The notes under the pieces are model-generated. The model did no database searches, had not been told where the DNA came from, and worked only from the letters and a program-made list of their open reading frames with translations. A stretch of DNA of 64,000 nucleotides. Source: Enterocola sp045654205 (GTDB taxonomy: Bacteria; Bacteroidota; Bacteroidia; Bacteroidales; Paludibacteraceae). Where the stretch lies: assembly GCA_045654205.1 (NCBI GenBank), contig JAZOMZ010000028.1, forward strand, positions 84,297 to 148,296, given 5' to 3'. The translations under genes and the position numbers were made by a program. Of this stretch, positions 51,362 to 59,034 are shown one piece after another. Numbering within the stretch: the stretch's first letter is position 1; every line of letters starts with the position of its first letter.

Positions 51362-53343
51362 GCTAGGTGTTGTATTCTGTTTATAAGTTCTTGACCTAGA
51401 GCTGTTTTTACCTCGATGTGTTTTAGAACTTCTTTTACGAATGGGTTTTCTTCAAACTTGCCACGAACATTATAGAAGTCTAATGTTTTGGTTTCTTCGT
51501 CTCCATCTGCACCAAATCCTGTACGTGAAATTAGGTCAAATTCTTTTTTTGCGTCTTCGTATAGAAGTTTGTCCAAATCTACCACGCTCTTTGTCCATAC
51601 TTGAACTATATTTATAATGTCTTCGATGGTAAATTCTGTGTATTTTTTTCCTAATTTTTCCTCTAATTTGTCAAGCGCCCATGTCCATTCGTATTCGTAA
51701 TAATTTTTGTGAATAGACTTGAAGCGTTCATTTATTTCTTCTAGAGAAGTAAGCTTTTTGCTATCAATGTCGTTTAATAGGGTCTCAATCTCGCTAGCAG
51801 GTGTGATTAAGCCAGAAATATCGTTCCATGTGCCAAGTCCTATCTCGGTGCTTGGTTTTAGGCGATTTCTAATTTCTTCTATAGATTCAAATTTTGTTTC
51901 TTTTAGTCGGCTAATAATAGAGTTTCCTAAGAATTTATTAATAGCCATATTGTAGTAACCAATACCTTTTTTAAGTGAAGATTGGTTGATGATTGTGCTT
52001 TTGTAGCTATATGTGTGTGATGTTTCTCCAGAAAGTGACCTCAATGTGTTAAGAATATCGATACCTGCATACATTTTTTGTATGGTGTATGGACTCAGTA
52101 GGTTGAAGTTTATTTGGTCTAGTTTGTTTGGGTCTTTTCTGCGGTCACGTTTTGGCCATTTTTGTGCGTCACGAATGGTGCCTACACTCTTAATGTTGAT
52201 ACCTGGAACGATATATGTTTCGTCGTCGTTTTCTATTAGGTATGAGAATGGTAGGTTTGATGTGTCAGAATGGTGTGTGTGGCGTCCCATTACAAGTGAG
52301 AATGCACCCACTTTTGCTGGCCAAAGTATGTATGAATCGCTAGTGGTTTTTGAACCTCTTTCTACCACACCTTGGTGAATAGGTCCTAGTTTGTACATGT
52401 GGTTACTTTGGTTTGAACCACTACCAGCATTTAGGAATGAGAATAAACCAGCTATTAAAAGGCTTGATTTATGGTGTGTAACGGTGAAAGGTCCGCCAAA
52501 TATTGCGCATGCTTCTCCGTGGAAGCCTTGGCAGTTGCAGAAGTAAACAGAATCGTAAATAGAGAAGTGTTTGCCTAGTAATGTGCCTTGTCCGATGAAA
52601 CAGTTTTCTATTAAGGTATCGTCTGTGGCTTGTACGCCAGATGAAATAATAAAGTTTTTGGCAATTACACCATTACCTATATATACAGGGTCGCTTGCGT
52701 TGCTGTTGATGCTACCATTGGTAAGTTCGCTAGCGCTGTCGATAACTGCGCATTCTCCAAATCTTACGTTTTTGATGTTTCTACAGGTGGTAATCTTTAC
52801 ATTTGGAGCTATGTAGCCCATGTCAGATTTTACGCTTTCTGTATATTGGTCTATTAGTTTTGTAATGTTTTCTATAGTTTCTTTTCTGTGTCTATAAAGA
52901 GTTAGAATGTAGGCAAGGTGAGATGATAGTTGGTCGGTGATGCGTATTTCTCTGCCGCCTGCTTCGTTTAGCACTGCTATGTCTTTACCATTGCCGAATG
53001 TACTATTTGGTTCTGTTATAAGAAGTTGTGTATTTTCTATATAGCAGTTGTCTGAAATGATATAGTTTGCTATATAGCGGTGAATGTTTGCAATGAAAAC
53101 ATTGTCTCCTATCTTACAGTTGTGTAGTGTGGCATGAAATATACCACTATGTTGTTTTAGTCCGCCTTCTAGTTCAAATACTTTTTCTGCTTTACCTATA
53201 GTAATGTCGCCAGAGAAGTGAACGTGTTTTACATATTTAGGGTTAAAACCTTCTGTTACTTTAATTCTAGACCAATCTGAACAGGTGCAATATTGGTCTT
53301 TTAGTATTTGAATTTCTGAGTCGGTTAGGTTTCTATGTGTCAT
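51358..53343 (-). CDS. DUF4954 protein with left-handed beta-helix region
   Basis: A 661-residue cytosolic protein. The middle (about 50-380) has repeated hexapeptide-like strands (IGDNVFIANIHRYIANYIISDNC, ENCFIGQGTLLGKHF) as in acyl- and nucleotidyl-transferases. The C-terminal third is helical with no motif I recognise. Length and phrases match DUF4954, widespread in Bacteroidetes and uncharacterised. By analogy with other left-handed helices it could bind nucleotide sugars or acyl groups (inference). It lies between hflX (12 bp upstream) and a methyltransferase (4 bp overlap). Confidence 0.8.
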   Translation of the reverse strand: MTHRNLTDSEIQILKDQYCTCSDWSRIKVTEGFNPKYVKHVHFSGDITIGKAEKVFELEGGLKQHSGIFHATLHNCKIGDNVFIANIHRYIANYIISDNCYIENTQLLITEPNSTFGNGKDIAVLNEAGGREIRITDQLSSHLAYILTLYRHRKETIENITKLIDQYTESVKSDMGYIAPNVKITTCRNIKNVRFGECAVIDSASELTNGSINSNASDPVYIGNGVIAKNFIISSGVQATDDTLIENCFIGQGTLLGKHFSIYDSVYFCNCQGFHGEACAIFGGPFTVTHHKSSLLIAGLFSFLNAGSGSNQSNHMYKLGPIHQGVVERGSKTTSDSYILWPAKVGAFSLVMGRHTHHSDTSNLPFSYLIENDDETYIVPGINIKSVGTIRDAQKWPKRDRRKDPNKLDQINFNLLSPYTIQKMYAGIDILNTLRSLSGETSHTYSYKSTIINQSSLKKGIGYYNMAINKFLGNSIISRLKETKFESIEEIRNRLKPSTEIGLGTWNDISGLITPASEIETLLNDIDSKKLTSLEEINERFKSIHKNYYEYEWTWALDKLEEKLGKKYTEFTIEDIINIVQVWTKSVVDLDKLLYEDAKKEFDLISRTGFGADGDEETKTLDFYNVRGKFEENPFVKEVLKHIEVKTALGQELINRIQHLA

Positions 53344-53355
53344 AGTAGTGTGATT

Positions 53356-54576
53356 TTATTCTTCGTCATAGTTTTGGTATAAGAAATTATTATATGGGAA
53401 ACGAGATGTATGAATTTCTCTTGCTTTTGTGTATAACAATGTCTTAAACTCTTCTATGTTGGTTTTGTCTTTTGCTGAAATAAATATGCAGTTTTCTCCT
53501 TTTTTAGACATCCAAGTGCGTTTTAAGTCTTCTATAGAAAGATTTTCCTTTTGGATAGGAGAAAGGTCGTCTTCTTCTTTTTCTGTGTATGTGAATGCAT
53601 CAATTTTGTTAAATACCATGATGCTTGGTTTTCCGTCTGGTTCTATTTCTGCAAGTGTTTTTTCTACCACTTGTATTTGATCTTCAAATTGTGGGTGAGA
53701 AATATCTACCACATGTACCCAAATGTCGGCTTCACGCACTTCGTCTAGGGTAGATTTGAATGATTCTACTAGTCCGTGAGGAAGTTTACGGATAAATCCT
53801 ACGGTGTCGGTAAGTAGGAATGGTAGATTTTCTATTACCACTTTTCTTACTGTGGTGTCTAAGGTGGCGAATAGTTTGTTTTCTGCAAATACCTCAGATT
53901 TGCTTATAAGGTTCATAATGGTAGATTTGCCTACGTTGGTATAGCCTACAAGTGCTATACGTACCATGTTGCCTCTGCCTTTTCTTTGTGTACTCTTTTG
54001 AGTATCAATGCTTTTTAGTTCTTTTTTAAGAAGTGATATGCGTTGAAGAATAATACGACGGTCGGTTTCTATCTGTGTTTCACCCGGACCACGCATACCA
54101 ATACCACCACGTTGACGTTCAAGGTGGGTCCACATTCTTGTTAGTCGTGGTAGTAAATATTGAAGTTGAGCTAGTTCAACTTGGGTTTTTGAATATGAAG
54201 TTTGAGCTCTTTTTGCAAAAATATCTAGGATAAGTGTGGTTCTATCTAGGACTTTTACTTTAAGCTCGTTTTCGATGTTTCTTAGTTGTGAAGGAGAAAG
54301 TTCGTCGTCGAAAATAGCAAGTTGAATGTCATTTTCTTCAACATATTTTTGTATTTCTTCTAATTTACCTGTGCCTACGAATGTTTTTTTGTTTGCATAA
54401 TCTAGGTGTTGGAAGAAATGTCTTACAACCACAGCTCCTGCGGTATCTGCTAAAAAAGCAAGCTCTTCTATATATTCTTTTGCTTTCCTCTCGTTTTGTT
54501 CTTGGGTGATAAGACCTACAAGAATGGCTCTCTCTGCTGGTGTTTCTATTGAAGATTTGTTAATACTATTTAGCAT
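53356..54576 (-). CDS. hflX: Ribosome-associated GTPase HflX
   Basis: A 406-residue GTPase. The N-terminal HflX domain (about 15-190) includes FVGTGKLEEI and a glycine-rich segment RGGIGMRGPGETQIETDRR. The G domain has G1 GYTNVGKST, G3 DTVGF and G4 NKID. HflX splits stalled or stress-hibernating 70S ribosomes. A possible -7 box (TATTTTTG, minus strand, 54602-54609) overlaps the terminator behind tonB, so hflX may have its own promoter. Confidence 0.95.
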   Translation of the reverse strand: MLNSINKSSIETPAERAILVGLITQEQNERKAKEYIEELAFLADTAGAVVVRHFFQHLDYANKKTFVGTGKLEEIQKYVEENDIQLAIFDDELSPSQLRNIENELKVKVLDRTTLILDIFAKRAQTSYSKTQVELAQLQYLLPRLTRMWTHLERQRGGIGMRGPGETQIETDRRIILQRISLLKKELKSIDTQKSTQRKGRGNMVRIALVGYTNVGKSTIMNLISKSEVFAENKLFATLDTTVRKVVIENLPFLLTDTVGFIRKLPHGLVESFKSTLDEVREADIWVHVVDISHPQFEDQIQVVEKTLAEIEPDGKPSIMVFNKIDAFTYTEKEEDDLSPIQKENLSIEDLKRTWMSKKGENCIFISAKDKTNIEEFKTLLYTKAREIHTSRFPYNNFLYQNYDEE

Positions 54577-54605
54577 ATCTGTTTGTTGCGTTGGTTATAT
54601 TCAAA

Positions 54606-54634
54606 AATAGGGTGACTGATTGGGTCACCCTATT
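54606..54634 (-). terminator. Terminator after tonB
   Basis: An 11-bp perfect stem, AATAGGGTGAC/GTCACCCTATT, with a 7-nt loop and a short T-run on the minus strand. Confidence 0.75.
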
Positions 54635-54655
54635 AATATTTAGATTGAATTGTTG

Positions 54656-55342
54656 TTATTGTAGTTTGAAGCGGATTGGTAATGTGTATTTAACACGTAC
54701 GCTCTTACCACCTTGACGTCCTGGAGTCCATTTTGGCATTGACTTGATAACGCGGATAGCTTCTTTGTCTAAGCTTTCTTCTACGCCACGTACCACAGAA
54801 ATGTCAACGATAGAACCGTCTGAGTTAACCACGAATTGGCAAACAACACGACCTTGGATGCCGTTTTCTTGTGCTAGAAGTGGATATTTGATATTTCTAA
54901 CCAAGTAACGGTTAAGCGCTTCTTGACCACCAGGGAATTCTGGCATTTTTTCTACACGGATGTGGATTACTTGTTCTTCTTCCTCTTCTTCTGGTGGAGC
55001 AATAGGAGCTTGAATTTCCACACGTGCATCAGCATCGTCTTCTGAGTTGAAATCAGTTGTTTCTACTTCTGCGTCATTTTCTTGAATATCGATAATGTCG
55101 CTTAATACAGTTTCTGGTTGTGGAGGTGGAGGAGGTGGAGGAGTCTCGTCACGGAAGGTAACTTCTACCATTTCTTCATCAATTTCCACTGGGCCTTGAA
55201 GAGCCTCGTCATACACTTTAGGTTCGCCTTGAGACCATTCAAATGCTATATACATGATCCCTAGTGCCATAACCAAGCCGATCAAAACTGCCATCATTTT
55301 CTTGTTTTCTAAATCGGCCTTAGGTGATTTTTTAATTTCCAT
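54656..55342 (-). CDS. tonB: Energy transducer TonB
   Basis: A 228-residue protein with one N-terminal membrane helix (about 15-34), then a periplasmic Pro-rich spacer (TPPPPPPPQPE, about 70-80) and an acidic linker. The C-terminal TonB domain (about 135-228) has PEFPGGQEALNRYL, YPLLAQENGIQGRVVCQF and MPKWTPGRQGGKSVRVKYTLP, the standard Bacteroidetes form. With ExbB/ExbD, not in this window, it powers TonB-dependent receptors. It is monocistronic, with promoter and terminator visible. Confidence 0.93.
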   Translation of the reverse strand: MEIKKSPKADLENKKMMAVLIGLVMALGIMYIAFEWSQGEPKVYDEALQGPVEIDEEMVEVTFRDETPPPPPPPQPETVLSDIIDIQENDAEVETTDFNSEDDADARVEIQAPIAPPEEEEEEQVIHIRVEKMPEFPGGQEALNRYLVRNIKYPLLAQENGIQGRVVCQFVVNSDGSIVDISVVRGVEESLDKEAIRVIKSMPKWTPGRQGGKSVRVKYTLPIRFKLQ

Positions 55343-55378
55343 ATTATTGTTTTATGATTTTATTTCGCGTCTCGTTTG

Positions 55379-55386
55379 CAAATGTA
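55379..55386 (-). promoter_or_regulatory. tonB: -7 box of tonB
   Basis: TACATTTG on the minus strand, an exact TAnnTTTG match, 36 nt before the start codon. Confidence 0.55.
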
Positions 55387-55473
55387 ATAATTATTTTTTT
55401 AGAAATAGAAAATTAAGACCACTTTTTTTATAAAATCTGATAATCATTTTCGTGTTATATGAGTAAAAATAAG

Positions 55474-55481
55474 TATATTTG
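55474..55481 (+). promoter_or_regulatory. porQ: -7 box of the porQ operon
   Basis: TATATTTG matches TAnnTTTG. Transcription would begin near 55488, only about 11 nt before the GTG start of porQ, giving a very short leader. The -33 is weak. Confidence 0.55.
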
Positions 55482-55498
55482 AACAATTTTTGGAGAAT

Positions 55499-56527
55499 GT
55501 GAAAAGATTTGTCTTTATATACATAGTTTTATTTAGCTGCTTAAATACTTTTTCTCAAGGTGCGGGAATGGTGTTTAATAGTTTTTTAGAAGTGCCTTCG
55601 TCTGCGCATGTGGCTGCCTTGGGTGGTCATAATGTGTCGTATGTGGGCGATGATCCTATGTTTTCTATAAATAACCCTGCTAGTTTGCACACAGGAGTGG
55701 ATAATCTGTTGTATCTTAATTATTCCATTTATATGGCAAACTCTGGTTATGGTTCTGCACTTTATTCTACAAAGTTTAGTGATGTGGATGCCTTTGCAGG
55801 CTCTTTTCAGTTTGCTCAGTATGGTAGAATGAAGGGTTATGATGAGAGTGGAGCGGAAACAGGTGAGTTCTCTGCGCAGGAATTTGCTCTGAATGCGACT
55901 TATTCTAGACAGCTTAATAAATATTTTACAATAGGTGTAACATTTAAGCCAGTGCTTTCTACATATGAGAATTATACAAACTTTTCTTTGGGAGCTGATA
56001 TTGGTGTGATGTTTTCAGATACTACTCATTTGGTTTCTGCAGGTTTGTCGGTAACCAATATAGGCGGTAGGGTTTATGGGCCAGAAGATGTACATTTAAC
56101 TAGTGATTTGCTTCCTGTAAATGTATCGGTGGGGGTGAGTAAAAGTTTTTCAAAAGCACCTATTGCACTGCATTTAACTCTTCAAAACCTGCAAAAGTGG
56201 GATTATGACTATGCAATTAATTCTTCTATGGAAGGTGATGGTAAAGTGAGTTTAGGTGAAATGTTTGCTAGAAAAATTATTTTAGGTTTGGATATTGTGC
56301 CAAAGTCTAAAAAGTTTTGGATTTCGCTAGCATACAATTTTGACAGAGGTTTGGCTCTGGCCAATGATGATATCTTTTCTTTGGCAGGTTTAACAGGTGG
56401 GGTTGGTTTTAAAATTAAGATGTTTAGTTTAGGTGGGGCTGTGGCTGTTTATAATTCGTCAGGAGTAACTGGTCACATTTCTGTGGCTGTAGATATAAAT
56501 GGATTTAATAAGAAGAATTCATTATGA
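55499..56527 (+). CDS. porQ: T9SS protein PorQ
   Basis: A 342-residue outer-membrane protein of the PorV/FadL-like fold. I chose the GTG at 55499, which gives a compact signal peptide (VKRFVFIYIVLFSC ... FSQG) and is preceded by GGAG; a TTG at 55490 is possible and no ATG is available. Mature motifs: FLEVPSSAHVAALGG, DDPMFSINNPASL and QFAQYGRMKGYDESG. PorQ belongs to the T9SS attachment complex with PorU, PorV and PorZ, which cuts and attaches cargo to A-LPS. It overlaps cmk by 4 bp (ATGA). Confidence 0.9.
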   Translation: MKRFVFIYIVLFSCLNTFSQGAGMVFNSFLEVPSSAHVAALGGHNVSYVGDDPMFSINNPASLHTGVDNLLYLNYSIYMANSGYGSALYSTKFSDVDAFAGSFQFAQYGRMKGYDESGAETGEFSAQEFALNATYSRQLNKYFTIGVTFKPVLSTYENYTNFSLGADIGVMFSDTTHLVSAGLSVTNIGGRVYGPEDVHLTSDLLPVNVSVGVSKSFSKAPIALHLTLQNLQKWDYDYAINSSMEGDGKVSLGEMFARKIILGLDIVPKSKKFWISLAYNFDRGLALANDDIFSLAGLTGGVGFKIKMFSLGGAVAVYNSSGVTGHISVAVDINGFNKKNSL

Positions 56528-57198
56528 AAAAAATTAGTATAGCAATAGATGGTTTCTCTTCTTGTGGTAAGAGTACTATGGCAAAGGAATTGGCAAAAGC
56601 TATTTCTTATATTTATGTAGATACAGGTGCTATGTATAGAGTGGTAGCATTGGCTGCTCTGCGTGCAGGTGTGATGGAAAGTGGTGAGGTGGACGAAGAA
56701 AAACTAAGAGAATGTGTGGCTACTTTAGATATAAATCTTGATGCAAATGCAAAAGTTTACCTAAATGGAGAAGATGTGGAAGGTGAAATCAGAGGGCTAG
56801 AAGTATCTAATTGGGTGAGTAAGATAAGTGCAGTAGGCTTTGTTAGGGAAAAACTTCTTGATATTCAAAGAGAGTTGGGAGCGAAAAAAGGAGTGGTAAT
56901 GGATGGTAGAGATATTGGTACTGTGGTGCTTCCTGATGCAGAACTTAAAATATTTGTTACTGCAGATGCAGATGTTCGGGCAAAACGCAGATATGATGAA
57001 CTTTTAAGGAAAGGTTCTCCTGCTACATACGAAGAAGTGCTTGATAATATAAAGATGAGAGACTACAATGATGTAAACCGTAAGGTGAGTCCGCTTATTC
57101 AAGCTCCAGATGCATTGTTGCTAGACAATAGTTATATGACTATAGAAGAACAAAATACATGGCTTTTAGATAAGGTAAACGAAGCATGCAACAAGTAA
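56524..57198 (+). CDS. cmk: Cytidylate kinase
   Basis: A 224-residue enzyme phosphorylating CMP and dCMP. The P-loop is GFSSCGKST (10-18); YVDTGAMYRVVAL, VVMDGRDIGTVVLPDA and RAKRRYDELLRKG (lid) are canonical. It is the second gene of the porQ operon; its 3' end overlaps ispH by 13 bp. Confidence 0.95.
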   Translation: MKKISIAIDGFSSCGKSTMAKELAKAISYIYVDTGAMYRVVALAALRAGVMESGEVDEEKLRECVATLDINLDANAKVYLNGEDVEGEIRGLEVSNWVSKISAVGFVREKLLDIQRELGAKKGVVMDGRDIGTVVLPDAELKIFVTADADVRAKRRYDELLRKGSPATYEEVLDNIKMRDYNDVNRKVSPLIQAPDALLLDNSYMTIEEQNTWLLDKVNEACNK

Positions 57199-58061
57199 TA
57201 ATAGAAATAGATGAGGACTCTGGGTTCTGTTTTGGTGTGGTAAATGCCATTAAAAAAGCAGAAGAGGAGTTGGATGCAGTGGGAAGTTTGTATTGCCTAG
57301 GCGATATTGTACACAATAGTGACGAGGTGGAAAGACTTGCTAAAAAGGGATTAAAAATCATTGACCACGAAGGTTTGTCTAAACTTACCAATACAAAAGT
57401 GCTACTTAGAGCTCATGGTGAACCCCCAACTACATACAAAATGGCGTCTGCCAATAATGTAGAAATATTGGATGCAACTTGCCCTGTGGTACTTGCTTTG
57501 CAAAAGAGAATTTTAAAAGCGTGGACAGAAAATCCTAGTGGTCAGATAGTGATTTATGGCAAGAAAGGTCATGCAGAGGTGAATGGCTTAGTTGGACAAA
57601 CTAAAGGTGAAGCTATTGTGGTGGAACATGAAGATGAAATAGAAAATATAGACTATTCTAAACCTATATATTTGTTTTCTCAAACAACAAAATCTATAGA
57701 AGGTTTTAAAAAGTTGGTTGAGCAGATAAAATCAAGAATGCTAGAGGGAGTAGATTTTGTTTATTATGATACTATTTGTCGTCAGGTGGCAAATAGAATG
57801 GATAATATAAAGAAATTTGCTCGTGAGCACGATTTGGTATTCTTTGTGAGTGGAAAGAAAAGTTCAAACGGAAAGGTGCTTTTTGAAGAATGTAAAAAAC
57901 AAAATGCTAATACTTATTTTGTGTCGTCTGCCGATGAGGTGGATGCAAATGTATTGGCTGATAAGCCAAAATTGATAGGAATTTGTGGAGCGACCTCTAC
58001 TCCTAAATGGCAAATGCAAGAAGTAAAAGATAAACTAAAAAATATAATTAATTATGTATAG
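57186..58061 (+). CDS. ispH: 4-hydroxy-3-methylbut-2-enyl diphosphate reductase
   Basis: A 291-residue iron-sulfur enzyme, the last step of the MEP isoprenoid pathway. The three cluster Cys are visible in GFCFGVVNA (Cys15), DATCPVV and YDTICRQVANR; the catalytic Glu region and RAHGEPP are present. It starts inside cmk and overlaps pfkA by 8 bp. Confidence 0.96.
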   Translation: MQQVIIEIDEDSGFCFGVVNAIKKAEEELDAVGSLYCLGDIVHNSDEVERLAKKGLKIIDHEGLSKLTNTKVLLRAHGEPPTTYKMASANNVEILDATCPVVLALQKRILKAWTENPSGQIVIYGKKGHAEVNGLVGQTKGEAIVVEHEDEIENIDYSKPIYLFSQTTKSIEGFKKLVEQIKSRMLEGVDFVYYDTICRQVANRMDNIKKFAREHDLVFFVSGKKSSNGKVLFEECKKQNANTYFVSSADEVDANVLADKPKLIGICGATSTPKWQMQEVKDKLKNIINYV

Positions 58062-59034
58062 TATTAAGACTATTGGTATTCTTACCTCAGGTGGAGATGC
58101 TCCAGGTATGAACGCAGCGTTACGTGCAGTAACTCGTGCTGCTATTTTTAATGGTATTAAAGTAAAAGCCATTATGAGAGGTTATAAGGGTATGGTAACT
58201 AACGAAATTGTTGAGTTCAAGACTCAAAACGTTAGTAATATTATCCAACATGGTGGTACTATTATCAAAACTGCTCGTTGCGATGAGTTTAAAACAAAGG
58301 AAGGTAGACAACTAGCGTATGACAATCTAAAAAGTCATGAAATTGATGCTTTAGTGGTGCTAGGTGGTGACGGTACTTTTACTGGTGCTAGAATTTTTGC
58401 TCAAGAGTTCAACTTCCCTATTGTGGGTGTACCTTGTACTATAGATAATGACCTATATGGTACTGACTTTACCATTGGTTATGATACAGCACTAAATACT
58501 GTGATTGATGCAGTGGACAAAATTAGAGATACAGCTTCTTCTCACGAACGTCTTTTCTTTGTGGAAGTGATGGGGCGTGACGCTGGTTTCTTGGCGCTTA
58601 ATGCGGCTATTGCATCTGGTGCAGAAGCTGCTGTGATTCCAGAAGTAAGCATCAAAGATGATATGCTTTCTGAGGTGATCAAAAACGGCTTTAGAAAAAG
58701 TAAAAACTCAAGTATCGTGCTAGTGGCTGAAAGTGAAGCTACAGGTGGTGCTGCAGGTGTGGCTGAAAGAGTGAAAAAAGAACATCCTGAGTATGATGCT
58801 CGTGTGGTGGTGCTTGGTCACATGCAACGTGGTGGTACTCCTTCTGCTCAAGACCGTATTTTGGCAAGTAGAATGGGTGCAGCTGCTATTGAAGCACTTC
58901 TAGAAGAACAACGTAATCTAATGGTGGGTATTGTGAACGATGAAATTGTTTATGTACCATTTACAAAAGCAATTCGCGACGACAAACCTATCAATATGAA
59001 ACTTATTTCTACTCTTAGAACACTTTCTATTTAA
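58054..59034 (+). CDS. pfkA: ATP-dependent 6-phosphofructokinase
   Basis: A 326-residue glycolytic kinase. GILTSGGDAPGMNAALRAV, GGDGTFTGA (Gly after GGD, as in ATP- rather than PPi-dependent enzymes), PCTIDNDLYGTD with the catalytic Asp, and VVLGHMQRGGTPSAQDR are all present. Length is that of the bacterial tetramer. Its stop is immediately followed by the TTG start of uvrA. Confidence 0.96.
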   Translation: MYSIKTIGILTSGGDAPGMNAALRAVTRAAIFNGIKVKAIMRGYKGMVTNEIVEFKTQNVSNIIQHGGTIIKTARCDEFKTKEGRQLAYDNLKSHEIDALVVLGGDGTFTGARIFAQEFNFPIVGVPCTIDNDLYGTDFTIGYDTALNTVIDAVDKIRDTASSHERLFFVEVMGRDAGFLALNAAIASGAEAAVIPEVSIKDDMLSEVIKNGFRKSKNSSIVLVAESEATGGAAGVAERVKKEHPEYDARVVVLGHMQRGGTPSAQDRILASRMGAAAIEALLEEQRNLMVGIVNDEIVYVPFTKAIRDDKPINMKLISTLRTLSI

